Source: Haemonchus contortus (lineage: Eukaryota; Nematoda; Chromadorea; Rhabditida; Trichostrongylidae). From it: 64,000 nucleotides of DNA. A program made the position numbers and the translations under genes. Location of the stretch: NCBI GenBank assembly GCA_000469685.2, contig LS997563.1, positions 27,640,897 through 27,704,896 on the forward strand, written 5' to 3'. Shown here in pieces: positions 1 to 12,481 of this stretch. The notes below the pieces were generated by a model, which was given only the letters and a program-made list of their open reading frames with translations, was not told the DNA's origin and made no database searches. The first letter of the stretch is position 1. Every line of letters begins with the position of its first letter.

Positions 1-1900
1 AAAAGTATGACTATTGGGACAACTACCAGTCATCCCTTCTCTCTGTCTGAGGTCTTTCGATTTTATTAATCGAATACGATATAGCTTGATTGAAATAGGT
101 CTCCCGTGAAGCTCTTCGTCCAACGCATTTCTTCCCGTTCACGGTAGGAGCTGGGTTTACGCACTGCATCTTCGTCCCTGTTTCACGCAGGCGCTAGATT
201 CACACAAAAGTGAACGCATCTGACACAACTTATCGTTCTTGACTCAACCTACAACGATTCTTTTACCTCTCTAAAGAAAGAAACTGCATTTCCTCGATAA
301 CACGGCTTATGTGCATCCAAACTTCACGTGGCGAACAATTTGAACCGAAGCGTGTCTCCGAGAAAAGCTTAAGTAACTCATGAGGAAACGGAATGCCGAT
401 ACCGGGCCTTTTTTCCACCTCCCTTAGACAAACTAGCGCAACACAATTTCGAATGAGTCAAACTTTTAGCCTTAACAAACCTCTTCAACGCACTCCCGAT
501 ATGCTTGATGAAGCCTATCACATGGATTTGTCGCATATTTATGACGATAATTCGAACCAATAAACTTTTGAAAAAACTCCGTAAAGCATTTGTCGTAATT
601 CTAAAGAAATACATGAAATAGGCAAAACAATTAATTGAAGAAATGCATACACTCAAGGCTCACCTGTTTTAATTGGTCGCATTCGGGAAAAATACTGGCC
701 ATCCTCCGCTCGCCCATTTTCGCTGATGACACGGGACACCTCCGTAGGCTTATAATGTACTACGAGCTGAACCGTGCGTGTCTCTTTCCGAACGGGACGA
801 CCACCACCGGTTCGTTATGACTTACAACACCCTTGTCACGTAAGAGATTTTCCTGCAAGGGAATCAAGTATTTAGGAGCATTAGAACAACAAACAGATTG
901 TCATGGCAATAAGATAGAGCATAATGAAAATCCGAACAAAAATTGGAATGAGCTGTACAAGCATTGCTACAAAAGAAAACACCGATCAGGGTGCCTATGC
1001 TGGGGATATCGTATCGAGATCTCAAAAAAAAAACAGCCAGTAGAACCAGTAGGATGCAAATTATTCTCAGAGTGATCGAAAGGACTGGGAAAGCTAGAAG
1101 TCAATGAACGATAATCTTTACATTGTCAATCGTTTTTCTTCAAGTAGTTAGGGCTCAAAAGGTATGAAGCAACAAGGTAGCTTTAGGTTCTGTAGGCAAA
1201 TCTAATGGGGATGAGCAGGTAGTGGGTAAGGTACTGACTGATGTTCATATCATCTGACCAGTACATTTTCCACAACAGATTACAAACATAGGAACTAAAC
1301 GGTAAGAGCAATTTCTAGTCAGTTAAACAGATCTAATGAATCTGGCAAGGAAATAAGCGTTGACTTAGGCGTTTTAGTCGTGAACGTACGATACTTTTGA
1401 TTTCACGCTCAAAGTGGGCAAGCGGTAAAATAGTTGCTTGAAAATTTTCAATACAGTTGTCGTCAAGGAAGGAAGGTGAAGCTCCTGGTGTGCTTTTTCA
1501 TACGGCCTTAGATGTGCCATAAACTCGGGGTTGATTAAAGTTGTGAAGGGACATGGGCATTTGTTCGGCTTTTGGAGAGAATCGAATAGCTTGTCGACGC
1601 ACATTAAACACTTTCACCTCCTTGATTTTGTACTAAAGTTGTTGCTCATATAGATGAGATTCTAAAACATTCAACCGAGACTTTACAGCCTGATCCACGC
1701 CACCATAAGCGGGCCTCTTCCGAGAGTCTTATACTCTTACTGGGCGCGCTTCTTAGTGCTTCTTCGTTACTTATCTAGCTATGAAAGTGATATCCATTGT
1801 AGACATTTGAGGCATGAAGCTGAACTGTGAGAGGTAAAACTCGTGAGATGGGGACAAGCTTCCTCAATTTTGTGTTGACTTTTATATAGGATCATCAGTT
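1..1900. other. Gene-free left edge
   Basis: I see no supported gene here. Open frames are short (under 95 codons), lack recognisable motifs and do not join through phase-matched splice sites. The stretch may be intergenic DNA or an intron of a gene starting outside the window. Confidence 0.4.
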
Positions 1901-2184
1901 TGGCTACGTGCGCTAGCACTTAAAGGCACGGTTCACGAAAAAATGGTTTCGGAGATTTGCACATGGTTTGAATTCGACCTCTGATACCACTTGTGCAGGA
2001 ATGAGGTCGGAAAACGGTCTGGATAGGATACAATAAGGGGCCGGAGAGTGAGCCACGGTCAACCTCCGCCCCTCGCAAGGCTAATTACGAAATCTAATTG
2101 TCGTTCACAACATTCGCACTGGAGCGAAGTTGGTGAAAAATCGATAAGGTGGTTGGCAAATGCCAGAGTCTGCCAGTTAGATTG

Positions 2185-2440
2185 GGTGTGTGCCGATTCG
2201 TGCGATTCTGTGTGCGCGCGGCAAATTGCGCGGCGAAATTCGTGATGATTCGAACGACTTTGACGCCTATTATTGGGTCGCAAACTTGAAGTAGAATAGT
2301 TAGGTATAATCAGCTGATCCTACTAATCGACTTTGCTTCAAACTTGGGCTCCAATAGTAGGCATCACAATCGTTCGAATCATCACGAATTCCGCCGCGCA
2401 ATTTGCCGCGCGCACCCGGAATCGCACGAATCGTGCGTCC
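2185..2440. mobile_element. Foldback MITE, copy 1
   Basis: About 255 bp with arms of roughly 100 bp that are near-perfect inverted repeats. The left arm holds GCGCGCGGCAAATTGCGCGG and the right arm CCGCGCAATTTGCCGCGCGC, with a short unpaired centre near 2305-2325. Overlapping open frames on both strands here are by-products of the palindrome. The family has four copies in the window (2185, 2535, 17380, 52110). Confidence 0.8.
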
Positions 2441-2534
2441 CCTAGTTAGATTGTCAGGCAAATTGGGTGTGTTGTCTGCTATTGCAGACATTGACAACTT
2501 CGTGCACTCGCCCGAACACTCCCTTAAGGGGGAC

Positions 2535-2785
2535 GCACGATTCGTGCGATTTTGGGTGCGCGCGGCAAATTGCGCGGCGAAGTTCGCGATGATTCGAACA
2601 ACTTTAGCGCCTATCATTGGGGCACAAACTTGAAGTAGAGTACTTTAGTAGGGTCGGGCAATCCTTCTAACCTACTTTACTTCGAATTTGAGCCCCAATG
2701 ATAAACGCTGCAGTCGTCCGAATCGCACCGAATTTCGCCGCGCAATTTGCCGCGCGCACCCAGAATCGCACAAATCGACACACAC
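2535..2785. mobile_element. Foldback MITE, copy 2
   Basis: Second copy of the foldback family, about 95 bp after copy 1 and in tandem with it. It has the same inner palindrome and the same outer flank type (ATTCGTGCGATT) as copy 1. Confidence 0.8.
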
Positions 2786-3426
2786 CCCTCCCTTAACCGC
2801 CGTTCTTTCAATGTGAAACTCGTCCAACCCCCCTTTCCAGCTCTTTATTGACCCTTTCTATTTCTTCTTGTTCATCGTTTTTTGCGCTTTTTCCGTTGTT
2901 ATCGCTTTATTCTAGAGTAGTTCTATCCATTCCCGTCAAAAAAGGGTACCCTAAATTTATCGTAAACGGTGCCTTCAAATTCACGCTTCGAACGGAGCTA
3001 TGAACTTTTAGTCGTGGCCACACCCAACACAGTGACACCCTGCCCACCAGAAGATTCGACCATCCTTTCATCAACATTCTTCAATTAAATTTCCAGATTC
3101 CAGTATTTTCCAAAGTTTTCAACAAAGTTATGAACTAAAGCGCTTTTTCACGAAGAGCAGGCCCGGAGGCATCGTAGGCGAAGCTCCTTTAATTGAAGCA
3201 TGCTTGATAGACCTTGCTCACCACGTATTAGTGAAATCGTCCTTTGAAATTATTCAGTCGGTCCAATCCATATACTCTCAGGTAGATCTGTTTCATTTCA
3301 TTCGTTGACGTATTTCCCATCTTCGCTGTTTTTTATAGTGTTCCGACTTTCCTGAAATAAATCAGAAAGTTTTATCCATACCACGGCCCACTCATGCGCA
3401 TTTCTCCCCTCAAGGGTACAGCTCCG

Positions 3427-3920
3427 TTAAAGGCACAGTTCACGATAATTCAATGGGCGGGGACGTCAATGGCCTTTCCGCCTCTCGATCGAAGTCACGT
3501 CAGACGGTCAGACGAGTGTCGAGACGAAACAGATAGGAGATTTTCGTTTTAGGACCCACACAAAATCAGCTGTCGCCGAGTGATGAGGCAATGTTTTTCT
3601 CCCGTTCTTTTTTCCTCTGTGATACTTCTTGCTGCCGCGATCCTTATCTAATTTCCTACTCCTAGAGGCGGAAAAAGGTGAGTTACTTTTGCTGTTACTA
3701 GGGTTTTTGTTTACTTATGCTTATAAGTGAATGAATTTTCGCTTACCATTGTCTTTTATTCGCACCAGGACCCACACGTACGCAGTGAGACACATTGTAT
3801 AGCTCGTCCAAACGCCCCACTCTTCTTCATTTTTCTGAACTCATTCTCGTCCAGCCCCCTGTTTGACGGTTTTTTGAAGCCTTTTTTCAGTTTGGAAACA
3901 CCGATTCACGCAGTTTCTCC
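3427..3920 (+). mobile_element. Nonautonomous element, related to 31214-31764
   Basis: The left end is TTAAAGGCACAGTTCACGAT. The interior from about 3486 to 3665 (including GACGAGTGTCGAGACGAAAC and GCCGAGTGATGAGGCAATG) matches, in reverse orientation, the interior of the element at 31214-31764. Similarity fades around 3920, so the right end is missing or diverged. Confidence 0.6.
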
Positions 3921-4049
3921 TCCTTCATCCTTTAAGCTCAAATATCCTCTGTTGGTCTTGCTATATGCCCCACCCATACCGAACTTGACGCGACCTCTCC
4001 AGATACTTCTTTGCGTAATACCAAATTTCGTTCTGGTTAAATGACTAGT

Positions 4050-5030
4050 GATGGTGATGATAATGATGAACACAGATGTTAGCATTTTCCAGGAAAAAAG
4101 CAATCGCGACGGACACGATGTCTACTGTGATAAGTGAGTACGAGGAGAATGAGTCTGAGTGTCAGGACGGTTAGAAGGTTTAGGAGAGAAGCAAGTTCGA
4201 GCAGAGGCATAGAGAATAAGGTACATAACTTTCCTATAGCCCACAGGCAAAGGATACACGGGGCTCGTTTTTCTGGATGCGCCTTTTAGTAACAAAGTTA
4301 ATGTATCGGGGATCGGGACCGACAGTGAAAAGGGATTATCAGGACTTTTCTTACCTGGCTTCGTGTCCGACGGGTGTTGATTGAAATTATCGGTTTTTGT
4401 GTAATGGATACGAAACAACTAATGGTTACAGCGTTGCTTGAATAAGGCCGTGGCAGATGCTTTACTGTACCACAGACAATTTGTCAGAATCATTGGTATG
4501 TAGCTATGCACGCAGTATGAAATAACTCAAACCAGTGCTTGCTCAAACATTTGCTCATCTAATCATTTATTTATTTGAACGCATAGACGGTTGCTTTTAC
4601 CAATGATATAGCACACCAATACATGCAATACAATAAATTGCTACGGAGCAGTAAAATGCCAAATCTAACAAGCATGACACAAGCAACCGAGGTAGTTAAA
4701 AAAAAGGGAAGTTGAGTATTCTAGCTTTCTCTGAAGCCTGAGGCAAAGTTCATTGAGAACTGCTCGTCCCTGCCTGCAGATATAGAGCGAACTCAAACAA
4801 CATCAGGATCTCAGAAAAATGGCTGATGCTAATGAGTGTGTGAGCTAATCATATTTCCAGTCTTCGGAAATAACTCAAGATTTCGAAAGAGTACTCTTCA
4901 TCATGATCGAGGTGCCTTTCACCAGCTATGCATCAGTGTCGTGCAGAACGTGAGTATTGGAAGGGCATGCATCCCGCCATGGATATTCGTCGAGAATAGA
5001 TGCTTTAGGACTGCGCATGCAGCAGGTTCT
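4050..5030. other. No gene recognised
   Basis: Short open frames only, AT-rich in its second half. I see no phase-consistent exons and no repeat I can match elsewhere in the window. Confidence 0.35.
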
Positions 5031-5034
5031 TTCC

Positions 5035-5298
5035 CGGGAGACGGGCGATAGGAATGGTTCTGTGTAATCGATCCGCCGCACGCGGCTGTCGCGAACCCTT
5101 TGGCTAGTTATCACAGTTCTAGCGCTCTTTATACAGCTCGATCGCTATGCGATTATTACTTTCGGCATGATTCTTTATTACTTCTTTTGTTCCTGTTTTC
5201 TTACTTACTGCTGCACTCTGCTACATTCCTTCGCGCGCGACGTCCCTCTCGCCGCGACGCGACAAATTCGTTCCTTTTACACCACACCCACATTCCAT
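5035..5298 (+). repeat. Dispersed 260-bp repeat (family B), copy 1
   Basis: Begins GGGAGACGGGCGATAGGAAT and ends in ACACCACACCC. It carries a conserved block CGCCGCACGCGGCTGTCGCG near its start and a T-rich middle that translates to a meaningless Leu/Phe-rich frame. Related copies lie at 20190 (+), 34549 (-) and 52966 (+), with a fragment near 60965 (-). Confidence 0.75.
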
Positions 5299-5299
5299 G

Positions 5300-6480
5300 A
5301 CTGATGACATGACCTTCATAATGGAACATACGACACATAAAACTGTCATGTGACATAACATAACATAACATATGACAACTTAACAAACGTGGGCTATTAT
5401 TATGCACATGCAATGAAACAGAGAGTGAGACATTCCGCGACAGTTGACAACAGGATACAATTATAAACGCTGACGCAACTAGAATTGAAATTCAAATAAA
5501 ACCTCGGGAATGGAGGTAAGCGAATAGATTTGATCATGACAAGGACTTGATGAGCAAATACCATTCCATTGATGACTGGAGAATGGCAATGAGCGAGCGG
5601 CCAGCGAGATGGCAGGATGGCAGTCGAGTAGTAGTTTCTGTCATAACAGACTTCCTTTTACCCAGTTGTACACCACTTACTATAATAGTATACCATTTCC
5701 TTTCTTATGGCATAGCCTTAATAAAAATGTAGTGAATCGTATAAGGAAAACAGTAGGCGAATATTCTCAGAAGGGTTATGAAAACAGCGATTTGTAGTAT
5801 TCCTCTAAAGAAGGCACGAGTAAATGGTGAGATTTTTTGGCTAATCAATCATTTATTGGCCCTTCGTCCACACAACAATAAAAACAAAATTAAAAACAAT
5901 AGATTTGAAAAATAGATTGATCATAAGATTGCTGCCTGTTGTTGAAAACGATAGCGTACGAAAGTTTCACTGTTACGGAACAAACGTGCCTTTGAGCAGT
6001 GGTGGTCAATCATATTGAAGATAGGCAAAGAACACTGAATAGAAAAAAATTGATAACGGCACTCAAACGAAGGTCAATTTGGTTCTGCGTGCCAGCTGCC
6101 GGATCGTGACACCATTTCTTATTATAATTTTGTATAACTCCACAGTCGAACGGAAAGCCTGTGCCTTGCAAAAACTTAGGAGAGACACCTAGGAAGATTT
6201 TCTTCAATTTCTGTTTTGGCTCCTTGAAACATCTCGACTGTCTACTAATGTATTATAATTTACGCACAGTTGCTTATTAGTGGTATTGTGATCAGCGATC
6301 ACAGACTGTGCTAGCCAGGTAAACCGCTTTCTCTCTGAGCTCGCTCTCTTCTTGGGACGTTCAGGATTGCGTTTTTAGGCTCCTCATGATAAAAAGACAC
6401 GTCTAACATGATATCAACTCGTAGAGGTCTGCAGGCTTCATTCGTTTATCGTGACCTGGCGTAGCGGTCGGCCTTCCGAC
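5300..6480. other. No gene recognised; short ATAAC tandem run
   Basis: Around 5353-5372 there are three to four copies of a CATAA motif. The rest is AT-rich with no supported exon. It lies upstream of the zinc-finger gene that starts at 6487 and may contain its promoter. Confidence 0.35.
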
Positions 6481-6486
6481 TCCTGA

Positions 6487-9400
6487 ATGGGTTCTTTTCG
6501 AAATGAAGGAGATGTTTTGCCTGAGTCGTTTCAAAAAAATTGCGTTTTCTTCCGCTCGAAGACAACGGAAGGCGTGCTGCCGCCCTGCTCACCGGAAAAA
6601 ATGGTGGAGCTATGCTTCCAGTGTATTGAAGGTGAGGCGTCAATTCTCTCTAGTCAGCCGATTGAATAGCAGAATCTGGAACTGCGTGCAAGGATATAGC
6701 TGCTTGTTCGAATCCTATTGATACCATGCTTAGCCACGGATTTCATAAAGACTGCATTAATTTGAATGAATTCCTCGGGAAATTTCCTGATTCTTCTTGC
6801 CTCAATGTTTATTTATGATTCCGGCGCAGGCAGAAAATCCCTTGAGATCCTTGAAAAACCTCTTTTCTACGCGATTAGGAAAAAGCCGCAAATTTCCCAA
6901 TACGCATACATGCTCTTCACATGCGACGTAGTTTTCTTTCTATTTTTACACTCATACACCCCGAAGCGTTACTACTTATGTAGGCAACAGCAGTGTTCCT
7001 TTCTAATAGTGGATTCTGCGCTCCACGCTGACTGCTTCACTCTCTGCTTCCCTTCAAACCATTTTGAAAAGTTAAAAACAATGGAAACCCATTCTCAACA
7101 CAGTGTTATATTGTTATAGAACAGAAAAGATATGGAAAAAAAAGATAAAACAACGTAAAGAAAAAGAGGGATGTTAGTCTCGATACTCTGAAAAATACAT
7201 AACCTGGCTGGAATCGGCGCTACCCATTTTTATTGTGCTCATCACTACAAAGATATTTGATTCTGTTATGAGGAAATACTCATTTCCATAAACAAGAAAG
7301 TTAAGCGTTTCTCATACAGGAATCGAATGCAGAGAACACCCTTCTCGCAGGAAAATACAAAGTGGAGTAGCATGTTTTGCGGACGACGATTTCAACTTGG
7401 TAGACGCCCATCACATCAGAAATGTTCACGAAAGCCCAGACGAAGATAACGCTCAACAAGGTAAAAAGGTCGTGGTACAAGAAGGCGAGTTCATCCACAC
7501 CTTCCACTGTTGTTCTGCACTGGCATGGTTTAGATAGAGTTGATCAACGGAAGTGAGATTTCGTAACTCCTCCTCATCTTCTGATGCAGTGAAGTTAATT
7601 AAACAAAATTTTCTAGATCATTGTGAACAAACCTACAACCAGTCATTGATATCAGCGGCAGAGCCCAGCACAGCCCCTTCGAAGAGATCGCTGAAATCGG
7701 TAATAAGGTTTTTGCTTTTATGCTTTCTTGGTCCCTTTGTGCAAAGATATCAATGTGTTACCCACGGGCTTCTATTCTTGTTTGTGTCCTTCATCCTGAA
7801 AGTTTTTATCCTCATTTGCGTTCACCAATTAGTCAAGACTTTAGATTATGAAATAGCAGTTGACGCAAATAAACGTAAAAAGATGTGCCATCGGATGGCA
7901 CTAATTCTCATTCGTCTGATCGAATGTGGGCTGCCATGATGATCATGTGTGTAAGCTCCATGATTTGGAGTACTTCACCGAGGTATGCCAAATGTCCTAT
8001 AATTTTGACATTCGGATGGGGTTTTCCGCAGAAAAGAGCAATGAGACGTGCACGTTTGTTTACTCTGTTTGGTGTGAAAGTTTTGGTAGATGTGATCTTT
8101 ATTGGGCAAGTACGATTGTCACAATAGTGCCCAAAACATCTGTGTTGTAGCCGGTAGCATATAAATCGCGATTCTGCTGATGGTGACTGGCTACTCCTTC
8201 CTGTCTGCAACTGCCAATAGAGTGTGGACAGCTTCCTGTTGTTTTCTTCTCCAACCTTTTCAATACTTTGAACCTTCCTCCATATGTAACTATATCCTCG
8301 GGTGGAACTGGTTTATAGGAGATGACGGTTTTCTCCTTTTCGCGAAATCTGTAGCAATAAAAGAGCGAGGCACAGTTGCCAGATTACCATTCGTCGATGT
8401 TATGCAGCTGTATAACCCTGATATACCACTCAAGCGTTGGCTCCCTACCGTGTCAAACTTCATTCTCAGGTTATTGGACGAGAAGATAGAGTACGTAAAA
8501 ACAAAAAGGAAATAGCAATAGCAGAAGAAAAGTAAACAGAATTCGAAAATTATGCTATGATAAGGGTGATATTGTTAAGAATGGCATATGTTAGAAAGGA
8601 AATGCTTTCCAAAATTAGTTCTTCCCGTGGAATTTTAGGAGGAACATTTTCATGAGGAAGTCATGCCAGTCAGTGAAATTCCTCGAAAGAGGTGAGCTAA
8701 TATCATTTACTTGACAGTAGGATTCGTAAAATTAGTAGCAGAAAGTCATCACCGCTACTCCTTATAAGAAAGCAGTTTGATGAACAGGAGTTTAAAAACG
8801 ATTTTTACTCCAGTAAAATTGTTTGCATAAGCTCGAACAATTTTAGCCGCGCTTACGAGAGAGAGACTTCTCGTTTGATGTGCGGCAACCACGACCTTTG
8901 GTAGAATCGATATAGTCTTAAAGGCGTTATGTCACAGTCTCATGCATGCATAAGATGTCCTAAAAAGTTTTCAAAAGGCGTTTTTAGATAGATAAGGAAG
9001 TGAGAAAATAATGACTTTCAGCTTGAGAAGGATAGGGATCATTCAGGGATCTTATGTTGAAAAAAGTTTCATTACCAGATACGCTTTAAATAAGTGTAAT
9101 CTGTTTGAGGAGGAAGAAAGACTTTCCATATTTATTTCTACAATGTCGCGATCCGATCTCTATTCCATATCCGATTAGTGCATTAGGGTGCAGACACTAG
9201 GAAGACAAAATCACCGGGTATAACGTCAGTTTATCCAAACTACTGATTGTGCTTGATATGTATCTAAAAGCGAGTGTGATATAGATTGAGATCACATTTG
9301 CAATGCTTCGGAAAAAGAGCTGGATCAATGCAAACAGTCGTTTCCTTGTCCTCCACGTTTAGAAATTCCTGACATTTTGATGGCTAGCTGTGGCGCATTG

Positions 9401-10930
9401 ATTTGATGTTTAGATTCAGCCGATTTCGTGCAAAGACCTTCGTCTGTGATGTGTGCGATGCCGCTTTCACGTTGAAACAGAATGTACAGTCGCATCTCTT
9501 CATCTACCATGTGCAGAAAGACGGCACAATGAAGCAACACACACGCCTAATGTACAAGTGTGATAATTGCGATAAGGTAACACATTTACTTTCAACCTTG
9601 AAATTTACGTACAAACCAACAGATGGCACAGCTAGTGAAAGTGGGTGCTTTTAGCAGATCACTTCTTGTAACGGAACATTAGTTCTCCAGTCCTCCGAAC
9701 TGGTCTCGACTAATCCATGAGAGTGAAAAGACGTGATCAGGCTTGGAGAATTTAGAAACCCTCCCTACCATACAAAGAGAACCGAACTCGCCGCTATGAT
9801 AGTGAATACTATAATAGTATGAAAATTTGAGTGCAAAAGGAAGCATAAAAAGGGAGCGAATTCGTTGGCACAGCCGTGGCCATCAGTTGCGTCCAATGAA
9901 AGTCCAAAACATAGACAATAAGAGAGAAGATGGGAAAACCAAAGATAGGGACCATTAGTAAAGAAAGCCAGAATGAAAACGACTCACCTCTACATGGTAT
10001 GTCGTCTATCACTCGATATTCGTACTGTTATGCCACCATAGGAGACATCTATTCAAGTCAGTCCCAACAATACAGCAACGAATCACAGTAATGGTGATTA
10101 CGTTGTGCCGTCGTCGTCGGGAAGAAAGTATCTGGCATCAGGCGACAGGCCTGAGATTGGCAAAGAAGTTGACTATTCGCAGTATCATCGGAGTGCTGTC
10201 TCTCCAGATGTGTCCACGCGCGTTCCCTTCGAAGACTTCTGTGTGATATCACGCACGGTTCCGCATCCTGTAATCAGCACTCGTGATAGGAACTTTGAAG
10301 GTATAAGCCAACCCAGAGATTGATTGTCTAGCTCACAGCTCTTACAAAAAAGCACTGCCAAAAGAAGCAACAAGTCATGAAAACCGTTCCTCATAAACAA
10401 CCTCTCGTCGCCAGCAACAGTCTACCGTCCTTTCGGAAGATCACTTTGTTTTGCAGACTACTATATTTGAAGTGACCGCAGGTGCACTTGATTTGCTTGA
10501 TGTTCCTGCTCCATCTGTTTTATTGACGTCTCAACAAGATGGTATTTGAAAATTGCGACACCACTTCGGCCTCGGCTACCACCTAGACATCTATTCTATG
10601 ATGTATGAAGTTGGAATAGTGAGACATGTGCCTGGTGGCGTGATAAAAGCATAGTGGATGGTAAAGACTTCATGTCCTTATGTAATCAATAAGCGGTGAA
10701 TCAGGCGAGTGAGCGTTTCCGAACAAGGGCTTCTGACAAGGTAAATCTGAGTGGCACACCAATTGTCCATTGCACAAAATCATGATCCAATCGAACGCTC
10801 CTCAGGAAATTTCGAACCACTAAGCACGTATATTGCACCGGATGATGGCACGCCACTGCGAGTGCGAATGACGCAGCTTTTGAGCGCGTCAACGCTAGCA
10901 GCGCACGATCGTGATTTCGAGCCAAAATGA
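6487..10930 (+). CDS. C2H2-like zinc-finger gene with degenerate fingers (partly resolved)
   Basis: Predicted exons are 6487-6631, 7320-7460, 7590-7699, an unresolved exon, 8355-8494, 8639-8691, 8721-8900, 9022-about 9093, 9420-9576, 10042-10300, 10339-10373, 10457-10541 and 10752-10930. Each listed junction keeps reading phase and has a GT donor and AG acceptor. The ATG at 6487 follows an in-frame stop. The exon at 9420 encodes one clear finger (CDVC, 12 residues, H, 4 residues, H) followed by a second CxxC half (CDNC) whose histidines I cannot find. The exon at 7320 holds a finger-like tail (ACFADDDFNLVDAHHIRNVH) with the second Cys and both His. The last exon ends in LAAHDRDFEPK before TGA. 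A nucleic-acid-binding regulator is likely, but I do not recognise the orthologue. The middle (7700-8354) and the acceptors near 10338 and 10751 are the weakest parts; two adjacent genes remain possible. Confidence 0.5.
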
Positions 10931-11044
10931 CGTAAAGTTTGTCTTCTATGGATCGAATTATATCTGGAGAGGAATTTCTGGCCGAATCACGCCTCTGATC
11001 AGACTTTAAACTAGAGGCGCAGGTGGGTTGCCTTCTGGCCACCT

Positions 11045-11237
11045 TTAATTAGGAACAGGAACGAAAATTCAGTCCGGCACTCGGCTCTTACAGTAATACG
11101 CAAGTTTTTACCCGTAACATATACGACGCGTCGAAAAGAGGCCTTTGGGCAAGGACACGGGGTGGGCGATGGGGTAAGCCAGGGGGTTACTGTAAGAGCT
11201 GAGTGCCGGACTGTATTTTCGTTTTAGTTAATTAGGA
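11045..11237. mobile_element. TIR element with 10-bp target-site duplication
   Basis: The element at 11055-11227 (173 bp) has about 41-bp terminal inverted repeats sharing CAGTCCGGCACTC and GCTCTTACAGTAA. It is flanked on both sides by the direct repeat TTAATTAGGA (11045-11054 and 11228-11237). A 9-10 bp duplication with long TIRs is typical of Mutator-like MITEs. No coding capacity is present. Confidence 0.8.
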
Positions 11238-11239
11238 GG

Positions 11240-12480
11240 CCCTCCACCATTTCGAATTAACTTTACCAAGCGTGGGGTTCAATGCTTCTACAGAGATATG
11301 CGCTGTGCGGGGTTCACTGTAACTGGCAAAATTAAACTGCCGAGGATGTATGTGGTTGTGATCAATCCGTAGACATGAAACAGCCGATAGGTTGCACGAC
11401 AATTCAGATGCAAAATATGAATCGATTCAAAGGATGTAGCCACGTGCTAGAAAATTTTCGTTTTGAATTCCCTTTCATTCTTATTATATTATACTTCAGT
11501 ACTCGATGATGTAAGAAGAGGAATGCATTCCTCAAGCTCTCCAAGGAGCGTAAGCAAAAAATGTGATACTTGCTTGCTAAATGTCGCCCTATCATAGTCC
11601 GCTGAAAACATTATGATACAGTGCAAAGCACGAAATGAAACGTCCGAAAGGGTACTCAGCTTAGCGTGATGTGATCATCATAAGAGAGCAGAGTGCTGTT
11701 CTATCACCGTTCACAGCCGTCGAGTCACCACAGCAGACCCATGCTGACTTTGCAGACTCCAGTGCAGTGATATTGAAAACAGTATGCTCAAAAGGAACAT
11801 AAGAATACTGCTCGTGGTGTGAGAGAGACTGATATCTTGCGACCAACTCTTTCACTTTTTTTCACTTGTCATCTTTCTCTTATTGTGACGGACTCAGGAG
11901 CTTAATAAGAGGTCGTATTCGAGCAGAAAGGGAGGAGGAAACTGTATTGATGAAGTGGCGAAGGTGTTGTTCAGAGTAACGATCTGGGAGATCCCGGACT
12001 GATTTCGTTGTAACTCTTAAGAAACCTTAATTCTTCGTGGAGAATTCAGGAGGTTGTATGGATAAGGTCGTTTTTGCGCCGCTGTGCTTGTCCCTTACTG
12101 AGGTAGCATCCGTTCTGTGATAAGCAGCTGAGCTGACCCCTTTCCGACTCCTCTGAATAGTTTTGCAATGGAACTAATCTTGCTTCTAATCCTTTAAATT
12201 AGAAACATTCCATAAATTTAGTATAAATCCTACATGCACCGAAGACTTTTTCGTCGTTCTTCTTCGTGATCGAATGAGAATTTGCAGAGAGCCTAGTAGC
12301 AATCAAATTTCGTGGAACCCAGGTTCGCTTCTTCTTCTCATGCCATATGTTTCAACCTGGCTCCCCTTATATCCCTGAAAGGCAGCGAGTACATATAGTG
12401 TGCACATAGAGACGTATGCATCGAAGTGGCGGTTGTGTATGGAAGGAGACGATGTGCAACGTTTTCACGATTGAATGTGA
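11240..12480. other. No gene recognised
   Basis: Only short open frames on either strand and no repeat family identified. It may hold the 3' flank of the preceding zinc-finger gene. Confidence 0.35.
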
Positions 12481-12481
12481 A

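Larger units (their letters stand above)
1920..2976. mobile_element. Composite element bracketed by AAGGCAC termini
   Basis: The left end reads TTAAAGGCACGGTTCACGA and the right end, inverted, reads TCGTAAACGGTGCCTTCAAA. Between them lie two tandem copies of the foldback element described separately. The same terminal motif recurs at 3427, 19775, 31214 and 31751, always in the orientation expected of a terminal inverted repeat. No transposase frame is visible, so this would be a nonautonomous DNA element or a nest of them. The bracket could also be chance placement of two independent ends. Confidence 0.45.

Noticed and set aside
6830..6927. Candidate exon (RKSLEILEKPLFYAIRKK) between the first two exons of the zinc-finger gene
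   Set aside because: It starts in the right phase, but its end (phase 0) does not fit the next exon, whereas 6631 joins 7320 directly.
7908..8210. Cys-rich frames on both strands between zinc-finger exons
   Set aside because: None of the possible borders agrees in phase with both the 7699 and 8355 ends, so the missing exon stays unresolved.
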